From: Streptomyces sp. YIM 98790
Lineage (GTDB): Bacteria > Actinomycetota > Actinomycetes > Streptomycetales > Streptomycetaceae
Direction of reading: 5' to 3'
DNA: 38,922 bases
Assembly (NCBI RefSeq): GCF_011421595.1
Contig: NZ_WTLH01000034.1
Location: 1-38,922, forward strand
Shown: in pieces, positions 31,027 to 38,873 of the stretch
Position numbering within the stretch: position 1 is the stretch's first letter
How the letters are laid out: each line of letters starts with the position of its first letter
Translations under genes and position numbers: made by a program
The notes under the pieces: model-generated
What the model was told of the DNA's origin: nothing
The model's database searches: none
Seen by the model: the letters and a program-made list of their open reading frames with translations, nothing else

Positions 31027-32639
31027 GCGTCGTCCTCTCCCGACCGGAAAAGCGGCGTGAGGCGGGTGTGAACGGGCTTCCGCCGCCCGATGGCGGGGGA
31101 AACCAGTACAGCGGTTAGTGTCTGCTCCACATATGCCCGCTGCTCCGCCAAAGTGAGGTCATCCCATTCGGCGCGGAGATCCACGGGCTTGCCTTGCGCG
31201 GAGTACTGCTGCTTGATCCAGCGGTTACGGTCGCGTTCCAGCCTGCGTTCCTTTGCCGTGTACTCCTGCAACAGGGAGAAATAGCGGTCCTTGGTCAGGA
31301 TGCGTAGCTGCCTGGCCTCCTTGGCGTCGGCGATGTCCTCCCTGACGCGCTTGAGCTCTTCTTCACCTTCCCAAGTCTTGGGGGCGGCGGTGGCCTCCCT
31401 GGCGGCTGCTTCGGCCTCGTACTTGGCGATGACCAGTTCCGTGATCGCCTTGTCCGCCTCCGGACCGGGGATCTTGGTGCCCCCGCCGCATCCGCCTGCC
31501 CCCTTGTCGGGGCAGGTGTAGTAGAAGAAGCCTTCCGGCTTGTTCTCCTTGCGTCCGGCCTTGGCCGCGCGCAGGGGCATCCCGCACTCGTTCTTGTCGC
31601 ATCGCAGAGTGCCGGTGAGGAGATAGCGGCGCGTGTTGTGCCCGGTGCCCGGCTGCATGTGATCCCCGATGACCTCAAGCAGGGCCTGCCACTTCTCGGG
31701 GCTGACAAGGCGGTCCCACTGGCCGATCACGGAATTTCCTTCGTCGTCGTAGACGACTTCCCAGCGCTCGTTCTCGCTTCCCGTAGTGGGGTTCGGAATG
31801 CGGACCTTTCGTGAGCGGTAGCCGCACAGGCGCGGGTTGCGCAACAGTGTCTTGAGCTTTGTAGTGTTCCACGAATTGCCGCGCGGGGTGGTGATCCCCT
31901 TCTCATTCCACTGCTGCGTCACCGCTCGTACAGGAGCACCACCCAAGATCCGGTCGATTCCCTCCCGGAGATACTTGGATTCCTGCGGATGAAGGGTGCG
32001 CTTGTCGGCATTCCAGCCGAACGGCCGGGCGCCCCCAGTGGGGATGCCCTCGCGCTCCAAGGCGCGGTGGTGTCGGCGCACGCGGCGGGAGGTGTCGGCG
32101 GACTGCTTGTTACTCATGGCGACAACGACTCTCGCTGTGGCTCGGCCATTCTCGGTCAGCAGGTCAAGGCTACCGTTGATGTCGATGATGGGGCGCCGGA
32201 AGCGCTCCACGACATCGATGGCGTCCTCAAGGTGGCGGTTGTCCCGCGTGAGCCGGTCGATGTCGTAGACGATCAGCCCGTCTAGCCGCTCCCCGTTCGG
32301 GGCCTGCCCACTTTTCAGGTCCTCAAGGGCTCCTTCGAACACCGGCCGCACCACACGGTAGACCACGCGGCCGTCAGGCAGACGCACACGCTTCTTGCGC
32401 CAGGCGGAGGTGTCCGGCTCCGCATAGACGTAGACGCACCTGCCGCCGCGCTTGGTGATGAACCGGCGGCCGTCGCGTTCCTGTTCCTTGGTGCTCTTGA
32501 TGTCCCGGCCGGTCATCGGTCCACGCTGGTCCGCCGGGCGTCCGTCGTCGTCCTCATCCGTGGAGAGGCGGACCAGTACGGCCCAATGGGTCCCCTCCAA
32601 GTTGCCCCAATGTGCCCTGAGAACAAGGTCTTCGTCCAT
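31023..32639 (-). CDS. Large serine integrase of element B
   Basis: A 538-residue serine recombinase unrelated in detail to the element A enzyme. The resolvase domain (about 18-185) has Ser26 in AVLVRLSTDED, GLIVYDIDRLTRDNRHLEDA and the long helix E region. The recombinase domain follows (about 200-310; PFGWNADKRT, LRNPRLCGYRSRKV). A zinc ribbon has CDKNECG and CPDKGAGGCGG (four Cys). A coiled coil spans about 435-490 (ELKRVREDIADAKEARQ). ATG 32639 lies 31 bases from the att core CC with no ribosome site, so a leaderless mRNA is likely. Confidence 0.92.
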   Translation of the reverse strand: MDEDLVLRAHWGNLEGTHWAVLVRLSTDEDDDGRPADQRGPMTGRDIKSTKEQERDGRRFITKRGGRCVYVYAEPDTSAWRKKRVRLPDGRVVYRVVRPVFEGALEDLKSGQAPNGERLDGLIVYDIDRLTRDNRHLEDAIDVVERFRRPIIDINGSLDLLTENGRATARVVVAMSNKQSADTSRRVRRHHRALEREGIPTGGARPFGWNADKRTLHPQESKYLREGIDRILGGAPVRAVTQQWNEKGITTPRGNSWNTTKLKTLLRNPRLCGYRSRKVRIPNPTTGSENERWEVVYDDEGNSVIGQWDRLVSPEKWQALLEVIGDHMQPGTGHNTRRYLLTGTLRCDKNECGMPLRAAKAGRKENKPEGFFYYTCPDKGAGGCGGGTKIPGPEADKAITELVIAKYEAEAAAREATAAPKTWEGEEELKRVREDIADAKEARQLRILTKDRYFSLLQEYTAKERRLERDRNRWIKQQYSAQGKPVDLRAEWDDLTLAEQRAYVEQTLTAVLVSPAIGRRKPVHTRLTPLFRSGEDDA

Positions 32640-32641
32640 GT

Positions 32642-32690
32642 TCTAATGGTACATTGAAACACCCTTTGCCCGGTGGAGGGCACGGACCGG
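32642..32690. other. attR of element B
   Basis: The element arm 32642-32669 (with ATGGTACATTG) is followed by the core CC (32670-32671) and then host codons for VEGTDRYLVY. Joining this arm to the CC and to 26075-26102 gives an attP of 28 + 2 + 28 bases with 21 of 28 positions symmetric. Confidence 0.82.
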
Positions 32691-32867
32691 TATCTGGTGT
32701 ACACCCGGTGGCGCAGTGAGGAGGACTTCCAGGCGTGGATGGCAGGGCCGATGCGCCAGGCGCACACCGGCGGGCCGGGCGGTGAGCAGCGGCGCCCGGC
32801 GGCGTCCGGGTCGGAGGTCTGGAGCTTCGAGGTGGTGCAGCAGGCCGGGCCGAAGGCGGCCGGCTAG
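32670..32867 (+). pseudogene. 3' piece of split ABM-family gene
   Basis: Encodes VEGTDRYLVYTRWRSEEDFQ through the stop at 32865-32867. Joined to the two other pieces it completes a 108-residue ABM-domain protein. The parts FEWFELLRP + VEGTDRYLVYTRW and the ending EVWSFEVVQQ are typical of the dimeric alpha-beta barrel family (monooxygenase or heme-degrading type). No start codon is restored on this side, so this piece is silent. Confidence 0.88.
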
Positions 32868-32881
32868 CTGTTCTGCCGGGG

Positions 32882-32940
32882 GCACCACCACGGCCCGCGG
32901 TCGCCGGGGGGCCGGCGGGGCCGTCGGTCCGTGGTGGTGC
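32882..32940. terminator. Bidirectional terminator hairpin
   Basis: GCACCACCACGG (32882-32893) and CCGTGGTGGTGC (32929-32940) are perfect 12-bp inverses between the convergent ABM and SnoaL-like genes. Confidence 0.75.
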
Positions 32941-32947
32941 GGGGGGT

Positions 32948-33439
32948 TCAGGCGAGCTGGCGGGCCGCGGTGGCGTGGTCGTAGTAGATGGTCTCGTCGA
33001 CCAGGACGTCGCCGTCGAAGTGGAAGAAGACCGCGACCGGGACCTCCATGCGCTTGCCGCGGCTGGGGATGCCCCGCCACTCGGCGGCCTGGGTGCCGGC
33101 GACGGCGCCCTCCAGGATCACGGCGTCAGCCGTGTGGTGCACCACGGCGACCCGGTGCTCCATGTCGGGGAACGCCTCGCGCATCCCGTCCAGGTAGCCG
33201 CGTATCTGGTCGGGTCTGACCAGGGGCTGCTCCTCGAACGGCAGGATGCGGTAGACGACGCCACGGGGGAAGGCGGCGAGTATGCCGTCGACGTCGCCGG
33301 TGGCCTGGGCCATGGCGTGGCCGAGGACGGTGCGTTCGCGGGCGGCCCGCAGCGCGGCGCCCGGCAGTGGCCGGTCGGTGCCGGGCAGGGTCAGCTCGGC
33401 GGCCTCGGCTGCGGTGGTCGGGGCGGTCTGGGTGGTCAT
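32948..33439 (-). CDS. SnoaL-like / NTF2-fold protein
   Basis: A 163-residue protein from ATG 33439 with GGAGG five bases upstream. The Ala/Thr-rich start of about 25 residues is followed by an NTF2-like cone fold: GHAMAQATGDVDGILAAFP, IRGYLDGMREAFPDMEHRV, AVILEGAVAGTQAAEWRGIP, VPVAVFFHFDGDVLVDETIYYD. Members act as small-molecule isomerases, polyketide cyclases or simple binding proteins; no specific role can be stated. Convergent with the ABM gene. Confidence 0.8.
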   Translation of the reverse strand: MTTQTAPTTAAEAAELTLPGTDRPLPGAALRAARERTVLGHAMAQATGDVDGILAAFPRGVVYRILPFEEQPLVRPDQIRGYLDGMREAFPDMEHRVAVVHHTADAVILEGAVAGTQAAEWRGIPSRGKRMEVPVAVFFHFDGDVLVDETIYYDHATAARQLA

Positions 33440-33542
33440 GCGGCCTCCTCCGGGCGGGGCGGCCGGGAGGGTGGTCTCGCCGGCCGTGTCGGCGAAGGCT
33501 ACGGGCGTGCGGTCGAGGGCGGCTGGGGCGCCCGGGAACGCC

Positions 33543-33578
33543 GCGGGCCCCGGCCGGGGGAATCCGGCCGGGGCCCGC
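33543..33578 (-). terminator. Terminator of tRNA-Lys
   Basis: A perfect 15-bp stem (GCGGGCCCCGGCCGG at 33543-33557 with its inverse at 33564-33578) around the loop GGGAAT, directly after the tRNA 3' end on the minus strand. Confidence 0.85.
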
Positions 33579-33584
33579 GCGGGG

Positions 33585-33658
33585 TACGCCGCCAGGGACT
33601 CGAACCCCGGACCCGCTGATTAAGAGTCAGCTGCTCTAACCAACTGAGCTAGCGGCGC
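33585..33658 (-). tRNA. tRNA-Lys (anticodon CUU)
   Basis: A 74-nt cloverleaf on the minus strand. Acceptor GCGCCGC pairs with GCGGCGT (one G-U pair), the D arm is GCTC-AGTTGGTTA-GAGC, the anticodon stem GCTGA/TCAGC has the loop CTCTTAA, and the T loop is TTCGAGT. CCA is not encoded. Confidence 0.95.
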
Positions 33659-33761
33659 CTGATGCGCTCCGCCGTGCCCGGGAAGCATCTCGGGTCACCG
33701 CGGTGGCGACGGGGAAATACTACCCGCTGTGCGGCGGTGGTGCCGACCGGGGGAGCCCGGG

Positions 33762-34520
33762 TCACAGGAGCAGCGGCAGGAGGGCGGGGGCGACCTTCCG
33801 GTTGAGGGTCTCGGCGGCCTCGCGGAGCCGGTGCGCCTCGCCGACCGGGAGGGAGAGGGCCAGGCAGCCGACCCAGGCTCCGGCGGTGAGCGGGACCGCG
33901 GCGCACAGCGTGCCGACCGCGTACTCCTGGAGGTCCAGCACCGGCATGGTGGCCGGGTGGCGGTCCAGGGCGGTCATCAGCACCCGTTCGTCGGTGATGG
34001 TCCGGGCGGTCAGCCGGGCGGTGCGGTGCCGGGCGAGGTGGTCCCGGCGCCCGTCGTGGTCGAGCTGGCTGAGCAGGCACTTGCCGATCGCGGTGGCGTG
34101 CGCGGCGGTGCGGAAGTCGACCCACTGGTGCACGGCCGGGGTCTCCGGGGCGGCGGAGATGTGCGGGATGGACAGCTCGCCGTCCTCGTAGCGGCCGAGG
34201 TAGACGGCGGCGCCGATCTCGGCGCGGAGTTCGTCCAGGGCCCGGCGGAGGCGGAGCTCGCGGACGGCGGGCCGGGACGCGGCGGTGCCCAGCAGGAGCA
34301 GGGAGTCGCCGGCGGACCAGGAGCCGTCGTCCCGGCGGCGCAGGTAGTTCTCGCCGGCCAGCATGGCCAGCAGCGGGGCGAGCCGGCCCGGCGGCATGCC
34401 GGTGTGCCGGGCCAGCTCGCCCTCGGGGATGCCGTCCGGCCGCTCCACCACGGCCTCCAGCAGCCGCAGCGCGTACTGCACCGGGTAGAAGGGGGTGGTC
34501 ACCCCGGGACTGAGCGACAC
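33762..34520 (-). CDS. IclR-family regulator
   Basis: A 252-residue protein with an N-terminal winged helix (about 12-70; ALRLLEAVVERPDGIPEGEL) and a C-terminal IclR effector domain (about 80-245; HQWVDFRTAAHATAIGKCLLSQL is the family hallmark). The start is GTG 34520 behind GAGGAGGA. It lies 174 bp downstream of the ehu operon in the same direction and may regulate it or sense a related metabolite; no operator was identified. Confidence 0.88.
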   Translation of the reverse strand: MSLSPGVTTPFYPVQYALRLLEAVVERPDGIPEGELARHTGMPPGRLAPLLAMLAGENYLRRRDDGSWSAGDSLLLLGTAASRPAVRELRLRRALDELRAEIGAAVYLGRYEDGELSIPHISAAPETPAVHQWVDFRTAAHATAIGKCLLSQLDHDGRRDHLARHRTARLTARTITDERVLMTALDRHPATMPVLDLQEYAVGTLCAAVPLTAGAWVGCLALSLPVGEAHRLREAAETLNRKVAPALLPLLL

Positions 34521-34694
34521 GACGTCCTCCTCGGACCATGCTCCACCGGTACTCGCCGCTACTCGCCGTCAGCAGATGACTCGTACAGCGTAGCGGGGCG
34601 GGGCTGCCGTGGGAGGGCGCGGGACAAGACGGCATATGCTGTGCGGTTCGTCCGCCTGTCCCGATCCCCGGTGCGGCTCCGGACCTGTGCGGTT

Positions 34695-35534
34695 CTAGAG
34701 CACGGCGTTGAGGAATTCGCGGGTGCGTTCGTGGTCGGGTTCGTTGAAGAGCTTCTCCGGGGTGGCGGCCTCCAGGATCTTGCCCCGGTCGAACATCATC
34801 ACGCAGTCGGAGATGTCCCGGGCGAAGTTCATCTCGTGGGTCACCGTGAGCATGGTGATGTCGGTGTGGTGGGCGATGTCGGTGAGGACGTCGAGGACGC
34901 CGGCCACGAGTTCCGGGTCGAGGGCCGAGGTCACCTCGTCCAGCAGCAGGACCTTGGGCCGCATGGCCAGGGCGCGGGCGATGGCCACCCGCTGCTGCTG
35001 GCCGCCGGAGAGCTGGCTGGGGTACTTGGCGGTCATCTCGGTCAGGTCCACCATCTCCAGCAGTTCCCGGGCACGCTGCTCGGCCTCGTCCTTGGACAGG
35101 CCGAGCACCCGTAGCGGGGCCTCGGTGATGTTGCGCATCACCGTCATGTTGGGGAAGAGGTTGAACTGCTGGAAGACCATGCCGATCTTCTTGCGCACCT
35201 CGCGGACGTGCCGTTCGCCGGCCGGGACGAGCTTGCCGTTCCGTTCCTCGTGGGTGAGGTAGTCGCCGTCGACCCGGATGGTGCCCTCGTCGGCCTTGAT
35301 GAGGGTCATCAGCAGCCGCAGGATGGTCGTCTTCCCGGAGCCGGAGGGCCCGATCAGGGTGACGTGCTTACCCGCGTAGACGGAGAAGCAGAGATCGTCC
35401 AGCACGACCTGCTGCCCGTATCTCTTGGTGACGTCCTGGAAGCGGATGAGCTCTGTCCCCGTCTCCCACGGGGCGGCGGCGTCCTTGGCGGTGTCGTCCT
35501 TGGTGGTGTCGTCCTTGGTGTTGTCCGTGTCCAT
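34695..35534 (-). CDS. ehuA: Amino-acid/ectoine-type ABC transporter ATPase, EhuA
   Basis: A 279-residue ATPase. Walker A GPSGSGKTT, Q-loop FQQFNLFPNMTV, signature LSGGQQQRVAIARAL, Walker B VLLLDEVTSALDP, and H-loop VTHEM. ATG 35534 is chosen for its GGAG site; a TTG frame extends to 35594 and overlaps ehuD. An Asp/Lys repeat (KDDTTKDDTAKDA) fills the variable N terminus. It powers import by EhuC/EhuD at the membrane. The order B-C-D-A and the families fit the ectoine/hydroxyectoine Ehu system; other polar amino acids are possible substrates. Confidence 0.85.
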   Translation of the reverse strand: MDTDNTKDDTTKDDTAKDAAAPWETGTELIRFQDVTKRYGQQVVLDDLCFSVYAGKHVTLIGPSGSGKTTILRLLMTLIKADEGTIRVDGDYLTHEERNGKLVPAGERHVREVRKKIGMVFQQFNLFPNMTVMRNITEAPLRVLGLSKDEAEQRARELLEMVDLTEMTAKYPSQLSGGQQQRVAIARALAMRPKVLLLDEVTSALDPELVAGVLDVLTDIAHHTDITMLTVTHEMNFARDISDCVMMFDRGKILEAATPEKLFNEPDHERTREFLNAVL

Positions 35535-35580
35535 GGTGGTCTCCGCGTTCTGGGGGTGTCCGGGGTCCTCGGGGTGGTGG

Positions 35581-36231
35581 TCAGTAGCTGGCAAGGCGGC
35601 GCTCCAGCAAGCGGACCAGCACGGAGGCCGGGTAGGCGATGGCGATGAAGGCGATGCCCACGAGGGTGAACGGTTCGATGTAGCTGAACGATTCGGTGCT
35701 GAAGGCCCGGGCGGTGCCCAGCATGTCGAGGACGCCGATGGTGGCGATCAGCGGTGTGTCCTTGAGCATGGCGATCACGTAGTTGCCCAGGGCCGGCACC
35801 ACGCGGCGGATCGCCTGGGGCAGGATCACCAGGCGCCAGGTGTGCCCGGTGGAGAAGCTGAGCGCCCGCGCCGCCTCCCACTGCCCGACCGGCACGCCGT
35901 CGATGCCGGCCCGGTACACCTCCATGGTGTAGGTGGAGTAGTGCAGTCCCAGCCCGATCGAGCCGGCGACCAGCGGCGACAGGGTCGGGCCCCATTCGGG
36001 GAGCACGAAGAACAGGAAGAAGAGCTGGATCAGCAGCGGGGTGTTCCGGATGAACTCGGTGAACCCGCTCACCAGCCAGCCGACGGCCCGGGGGCCGCGC
36101 AGTGCCATGGCCCAGACCAGACCGAGGCTGAAGGCGATGAGGCTGCCCCACAGGAGCGCCTGCAGGGTGACGAGCAGCCCGTCCCACAGGTCGGGCAGGA
36201 AGTCTTGGGCAGCGTCCCAGTCCCAGTTCAC
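35581..36231 (-). CDS. ehuD: ABC permease, EhuD
   Basis: A 216-residue His/Glu/Gln/Arg-type permease with about five transmembrane helices. The EAA loop is QWEAARALSFSTGHTWRLVILPQAIRRVVPALGN. FTEFIRNTPLLIQLFFLFFVLP is the family hallmark. GTG 36231 overlaps the ehuC stop by 4 bp (GTGA). The start MNWDWD and the length agree with EhuD of other bacteria as I know it. Pairs with EhuC to form the channel. Confidence 0.85.
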   Translation of the reverse strand: MNWDWDAAQDFLPDLWDGLLVTLQALLWGSLIAFSLGLVWAMALRGPRAVGWLVSGFTEFIRNTPLLIQLFFLFFVLPEWGPTLSPLVAGSIGLGLHYSTYTMEVYRAGIDGVPVGQWEAARALSFSTGHTWRLVILPQAIRRVVPALGNYVIAMLKDTPLIATIGVLDMLGTARAFSTESFSYIEPFTLVGIAFIAIAYPASVLVRLLERRLASY

Positions 36232-36974
36232 TTGGCGGCACCTCCGGTGGCGGATGTGTCAGCGGGGGCGATCCGGGTGGCGACGGGCACCAGGTTGCGC
36301 CAGGTGCGACGGCGTCTTTCCACCGGGCGTCCGACCCCGGCCTTGGCCTGCCGCTCCAGGACCCGCATGCCGCGGGTGATGGCGAAGGCGAGGATGAAGT
36401 ACATGACGAGCAGCAGGGTGTAGACGGGGGCGCTGTCCTGCATGGTGATGCGGATGACGTTCCCCGCGTAGGCGAGGTCCGCGACCGTGATCACCGAGAC
36501 CAGCGCGGTTCCCTTGAGCAGTTCGATGGAGAGGTTGTTGAACGGCGGCAGCATTTCCGGCCAGGCCTGCGGGATCTCGATCCGGCGGAGCCGCTGGAAC
36601 CGGGTGAAGCTCAGCGCGATCCCCGCCTCGCGCTGTGCCTGCGGTACCGCGGCGAGGGCGCCGCGCACGATTTCCGAGCCGTATGCGCCGTAGGTCAGTC
36701 CCAGGCCCAGGACGCCGGCCCACATCAGCATGAGCTGGTAGCCGAACATGAGCGGGAAGGCGAAGGCGAGCCAGAACAGCAGGACGAGCGCGGAGGTGCT
36801 GCGGAAGAGTTCGAAGTAGGTGCCGGCCAGGATCCGCACGATGCGGGAGCGGGCGGTGCGCGCGGTGCCGATGACAAAGGAGACGACCAGTGCCAGGGCG
36901 GCGCTGAAGACGGTGACCTGTACCGTGACCCACAGGCCGGGCAGGATCCAGCTGGTGAAGAGACCCCAGGTCAT
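36228..36974 (-). CDS. ehuC: ABC permease, EhuC
   Basis: A 248-residue permease. GTYFELFRSTSALVLLFWLAF is the hallmark helix region and AQREAGIALSFTRFQRLRRIEIPQAW is the EAA loop that contacts the ATPase. About five membrane segments; a basic/Ala-rich C-terminal tail of about 35 residues is unusual in length. ATG 36974 overlaps the ehuB stop by 4 bp (ATGA). Confidence 0.85.
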   Translation of the reverse strand: MTWGLFTSWILPGLWVTVQVTVFSAALALVVSFVIGTARTARSRIVRILAGTYFELFRSTSALVLLFWLAFAFPLMFGYQLMLMWAGVLGLGLTYGAYGSEIVRGALAAVPQAQREAGIALSFTRFQRLRRIEIPQAWPEMLPPFNNLSIELLKGTALVSVITVADLAYAGNVIRITMQDSAPVYTLLLVMYFILAFAITRGMRVLERQAKAGVGRPVERRRRTWRNLVPVATRIAPADTSATGGAAK

Positions 36975-37891
36975 TCGGCACAGAGCTCCTCTGCTGTCAG
37001 GTCCGTCATGTCTTCCTCGGTGAATCCGAAGGGAGAGACGATGTCCAGCAGCTCGCCGCTGTCCTTGAGCTTGTGCAGTTCGACGTTGAAGGCGTCCCGG
37101 AGATTGGTCTCGGTCGGCCGGAAGGCGAAGCCGCCGGCGCCGATCTGCTCCTCGCCGTCCACCACGGGGGTGAACGGGGTGGTGGCCTCCACACCGGCGG
37201 CGTTCCGGGCCGCGGCCACGATCGTGGGCGCGGTCCCGAAGAAGGCGTCGATCCGCCCGTGCCGGACGGCGTTGAGGCCGGCGAGCTGGTCGGGGTAGGT
37301 GCCGATGTTGCCTTCCGGCACGCCGTTGCCCAGGGCGTAGTCGCGCTGGAACCAGCCGGGCCCGGTGGCCACCCGGGCGCCGGTCTCGGCGATGTCGGCG
37401 TAGCTCTCCAGCCCGAGCGGATTGCCTTCGGCGACGATGAAGGCGTCCTTCGCAACGTAGTCGGGGTCGGAGAAGATGACTTTCTGGCAGCGTTCCGGGT
37501 TGATCCACATGCCCGCCGCCACCACATCGAACTGCAGGGCGTTGAGGCCGGGGATCAGCGACCCGAATTCGGTGAGCACCGGCTGGAACCGGTCGATGCC
37601 CAGGCGGCCGAAGATGACCCTGGCGATCGCCGGGGCCTGGCCCGTGAGGTTTCCGTCCGTGTCGATATAGGAGTAGGGGATCTCGCTGGCGATCCCGAGC
37701 CGTACGGATCCCTGGGCGCGCAGCCGCTCCAGGAGGTCACCGCCGTCTTCCGCGGCCCGGGTGTCGATCCTGGCGCAGCCCGCGGCGCCCAGGACGAGGG
37801 GTGCCGACATTCCGGCGAGGACCGCACGCCGGCTTAGACCATGCCGTCTCCGAACTCTTTGTCCGTTTGATTCTGTTTTGTGGTTGGCCAT
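36971..37891 (-). CDS. ehuB: ABC substrate-binding lipoprotein, EhuB
   Basis: A 306-residue solute-binding protein (family 3). The signal sequence has a twin-arginine-like SRRAVLAG and a lipobox GAAGC with Cys39, so probably a Tat-exported lipoprotein, which is common in Streptomyces. The mature part has VRLGIASEIPYSYIDTDGNLTG, LIPGLNALQFDVVAAGMWINPERC and SDPDYVAKDAFIV, typical of EhuB. First gene of ehuBCDA. ATG 37891 is preferred over an upstream TTG. Confidence 0.86.
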   Translation of the reverse strand: MANHKTESNGQRVRRRHGLSRRAVLAGMSAPLVLGAAGCARIDTRAAEDGGDLLERLRAQGSVRLGIASEIPYSYIDTDGNLTGQAPAIARVIFGRLGIDRFQPVLTEFGSLIPGLNALQFDVVAAGMWINPERCQKVIFSDPDYVAKDAFIVAEGNPLGLESYADIAETGARVATGPGWFQRDYALGNGVPEGNIGTYPDQLAGLNAVRHGRIDAFFGTAPTIVAAARNAAGVEATTPFTPVVDGEEQIGAGGFAFRPTETNLRDAFNVELHKLKDSGELLDIVSPFGFTEEDMTDLTAEELCAE

Positions 37892-38290
37892 GAGGGCCCT
37901 GCTACCCAATTACCTTCGTCTCATGCGATAGGCGCACCGGAGTATCCGCCGTTCGGCTCCGCGGGATAGGGGCCGGGGGAAGCCGGGCGGGCGGGGGATC
38001 GGATGCGGAGGAGAAGGCTCCGGCGGCGGCCGTCCGGGCAGGTGGGCGCCGGTCCCGCGGCGGTTCCCGCAATGTGCCTCCCCCGGCGCACGGGAAGCGG
38101 CGCAATTGTGCGGAGCTATTCGGGTAGGGGAGCAACGGGCGCCGCCTTTGCGTGCATTGTGGCAGGGGGAAATCGGGGGGCAGGAGTTTCGGGAATTCAT
38201 GTCATATAAAAGTTTATGTGCAGATTCGGGGATTTCGTTATAGAGTGTCGTCTCCTGCCGGGTCCGTGATCGGGAAAGAAAGGAGGCGTC
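37892..38290. other. Divergent promoter region of ehuB and DUF3830 gene
   Basis: No gene seen. The part nearest the DUF3830 gene (38195-38250) is markedly AT-rich for this genome and holds a near-perfect dyad CATATAAA-AG-TTTATGTG (around 38204-38221). A TTATAGAGT stretch near 38238 could serve as a -10 box. This is a likely control point for both units; the binding regulator is unknown. Confidence 0.45.
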
Positions 38291-38809
38291 ATGCCCGAAT
38301 CGCACGGCGGTACGCGGCTGATCGAGGTCTCACTGGACAAGCGGGGCGTGCGGTGTGCCGCCAGGCTTCTGGACGACCGCGCCCCGCTCACCTGTGAGGC
38401 GGTGTGGAACGCCCTGCCGCTCAGCGGGGACGTGTACCACGCCAAATACGCCCGCAACGAGATCTACACGCTGCTGCCGCCCTTCGCCCCGGCGGAGCCT
38501 CCGCTGGAGAACCCCACGGTCACCCCGATCCCGGGCGACCTGTGCTACTTCACCTTCTCCGGCACCGCGCTGGCCACCAGCTCGCACGGCTACGAGCGGG
38601 CCGCGGAGGACCGGAGCGGGCCCACGGTGGTCGATCTGGCGCTGTTCTACGAGCGGAACAATCTGCTGCTCAACGCCGACGTCGGCTGGGTGCCCGGAAT
38701 CGTCTGGGGCCAGGTGGTCGAGGGGCTGGAGGAGATGGCCGACGCCTGCCAGGACGTGTGGCGCAGCGGGGCGGTGGGGGAGACGCTCTCCTTCCGCCGC
38801 ATGAGCTGA
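38291..38809 (+). CDS. DUF3830 family (cyclophilin-like fold) protein
   Basis: A 172-residue protein with a strong AAAGGAGG site five bases before ATG 38291. The segments APLTCEAVWNALPLSGDVYHAKYARNEIYT, PGDLCYFTF, LALFYERNNLLLNADVGWVPG and IVWGQVVEGLEEMA are typical of DUF3830. Members have a cyclophilin-like barrel and often stand beside ectoine or amino-acid catabolism genes. The divergent position to ehuBCDA suggests a role in use of the imported compound; biochemical function is unknown. Confidence 0.82.
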   Translation: MPESHGGTRLIEVSLDKRGVRCAARLLDDRAPLTCEAVWNALPLSGDVYHAKYARNEIYTLLPPFAPAEPPLENPTVTPIPGDLCYFTFSGTALATSSHGYERAAEDRSGPTVVDLALFYERNNLLLNADVGWVPGIVWGQVVEGLEEMADACQDVWRSGAVGETLSFRRMS

Positions 38810-38814
38810 GCCGT

Positions 38815-38873
38815 CCGCCCGTGCCGTGCGCCCCGGGCCCGCGCCGCTCGGCACGGGCCCGGGGCACGGGCGG
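38815..38873 (+). terminator. Terminator after DUF3830 gene
   Basis: CCGCCCGTGCC (38815-38825) pairs with GGCACGGGCGG (38863-38873) and the inner CCCCGGGCCCG (38831-38841) with CGGGCCCGGGG (38854-38864), starting six bases after the stop codon. Confidence 0.75.

Larger units (their letters stand above)
26073..32671 (+). mobile_element. Element B: small RepSA/serine-integrase element (about 6.6 kb)
   Basis: Bounded by attL (26073-26074) and attR (32670-32671) in the same ABM gene as element A, 110 bp away from it. It carries an XRE regulator, four overlapping small genes, a RepSA-type initiator, a 47-residue protein and a serine integrase abutting attR. It also has the two non-coding modules shared with A. 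No FtsK/Tra-type ATPase or Spd protein is present, so it is best described as a mobilisable or decayed AICE that may rely on element A or another helper for transfer. Confidence 0.82.

Noticed and set aside
33585..33658. tRNA-Lys as attachment site for element B
   Set aside because: No element gene adjoins it and no duplicate of its 3' end was found; serine-integrase junctions are clear at 26073 and 32670.
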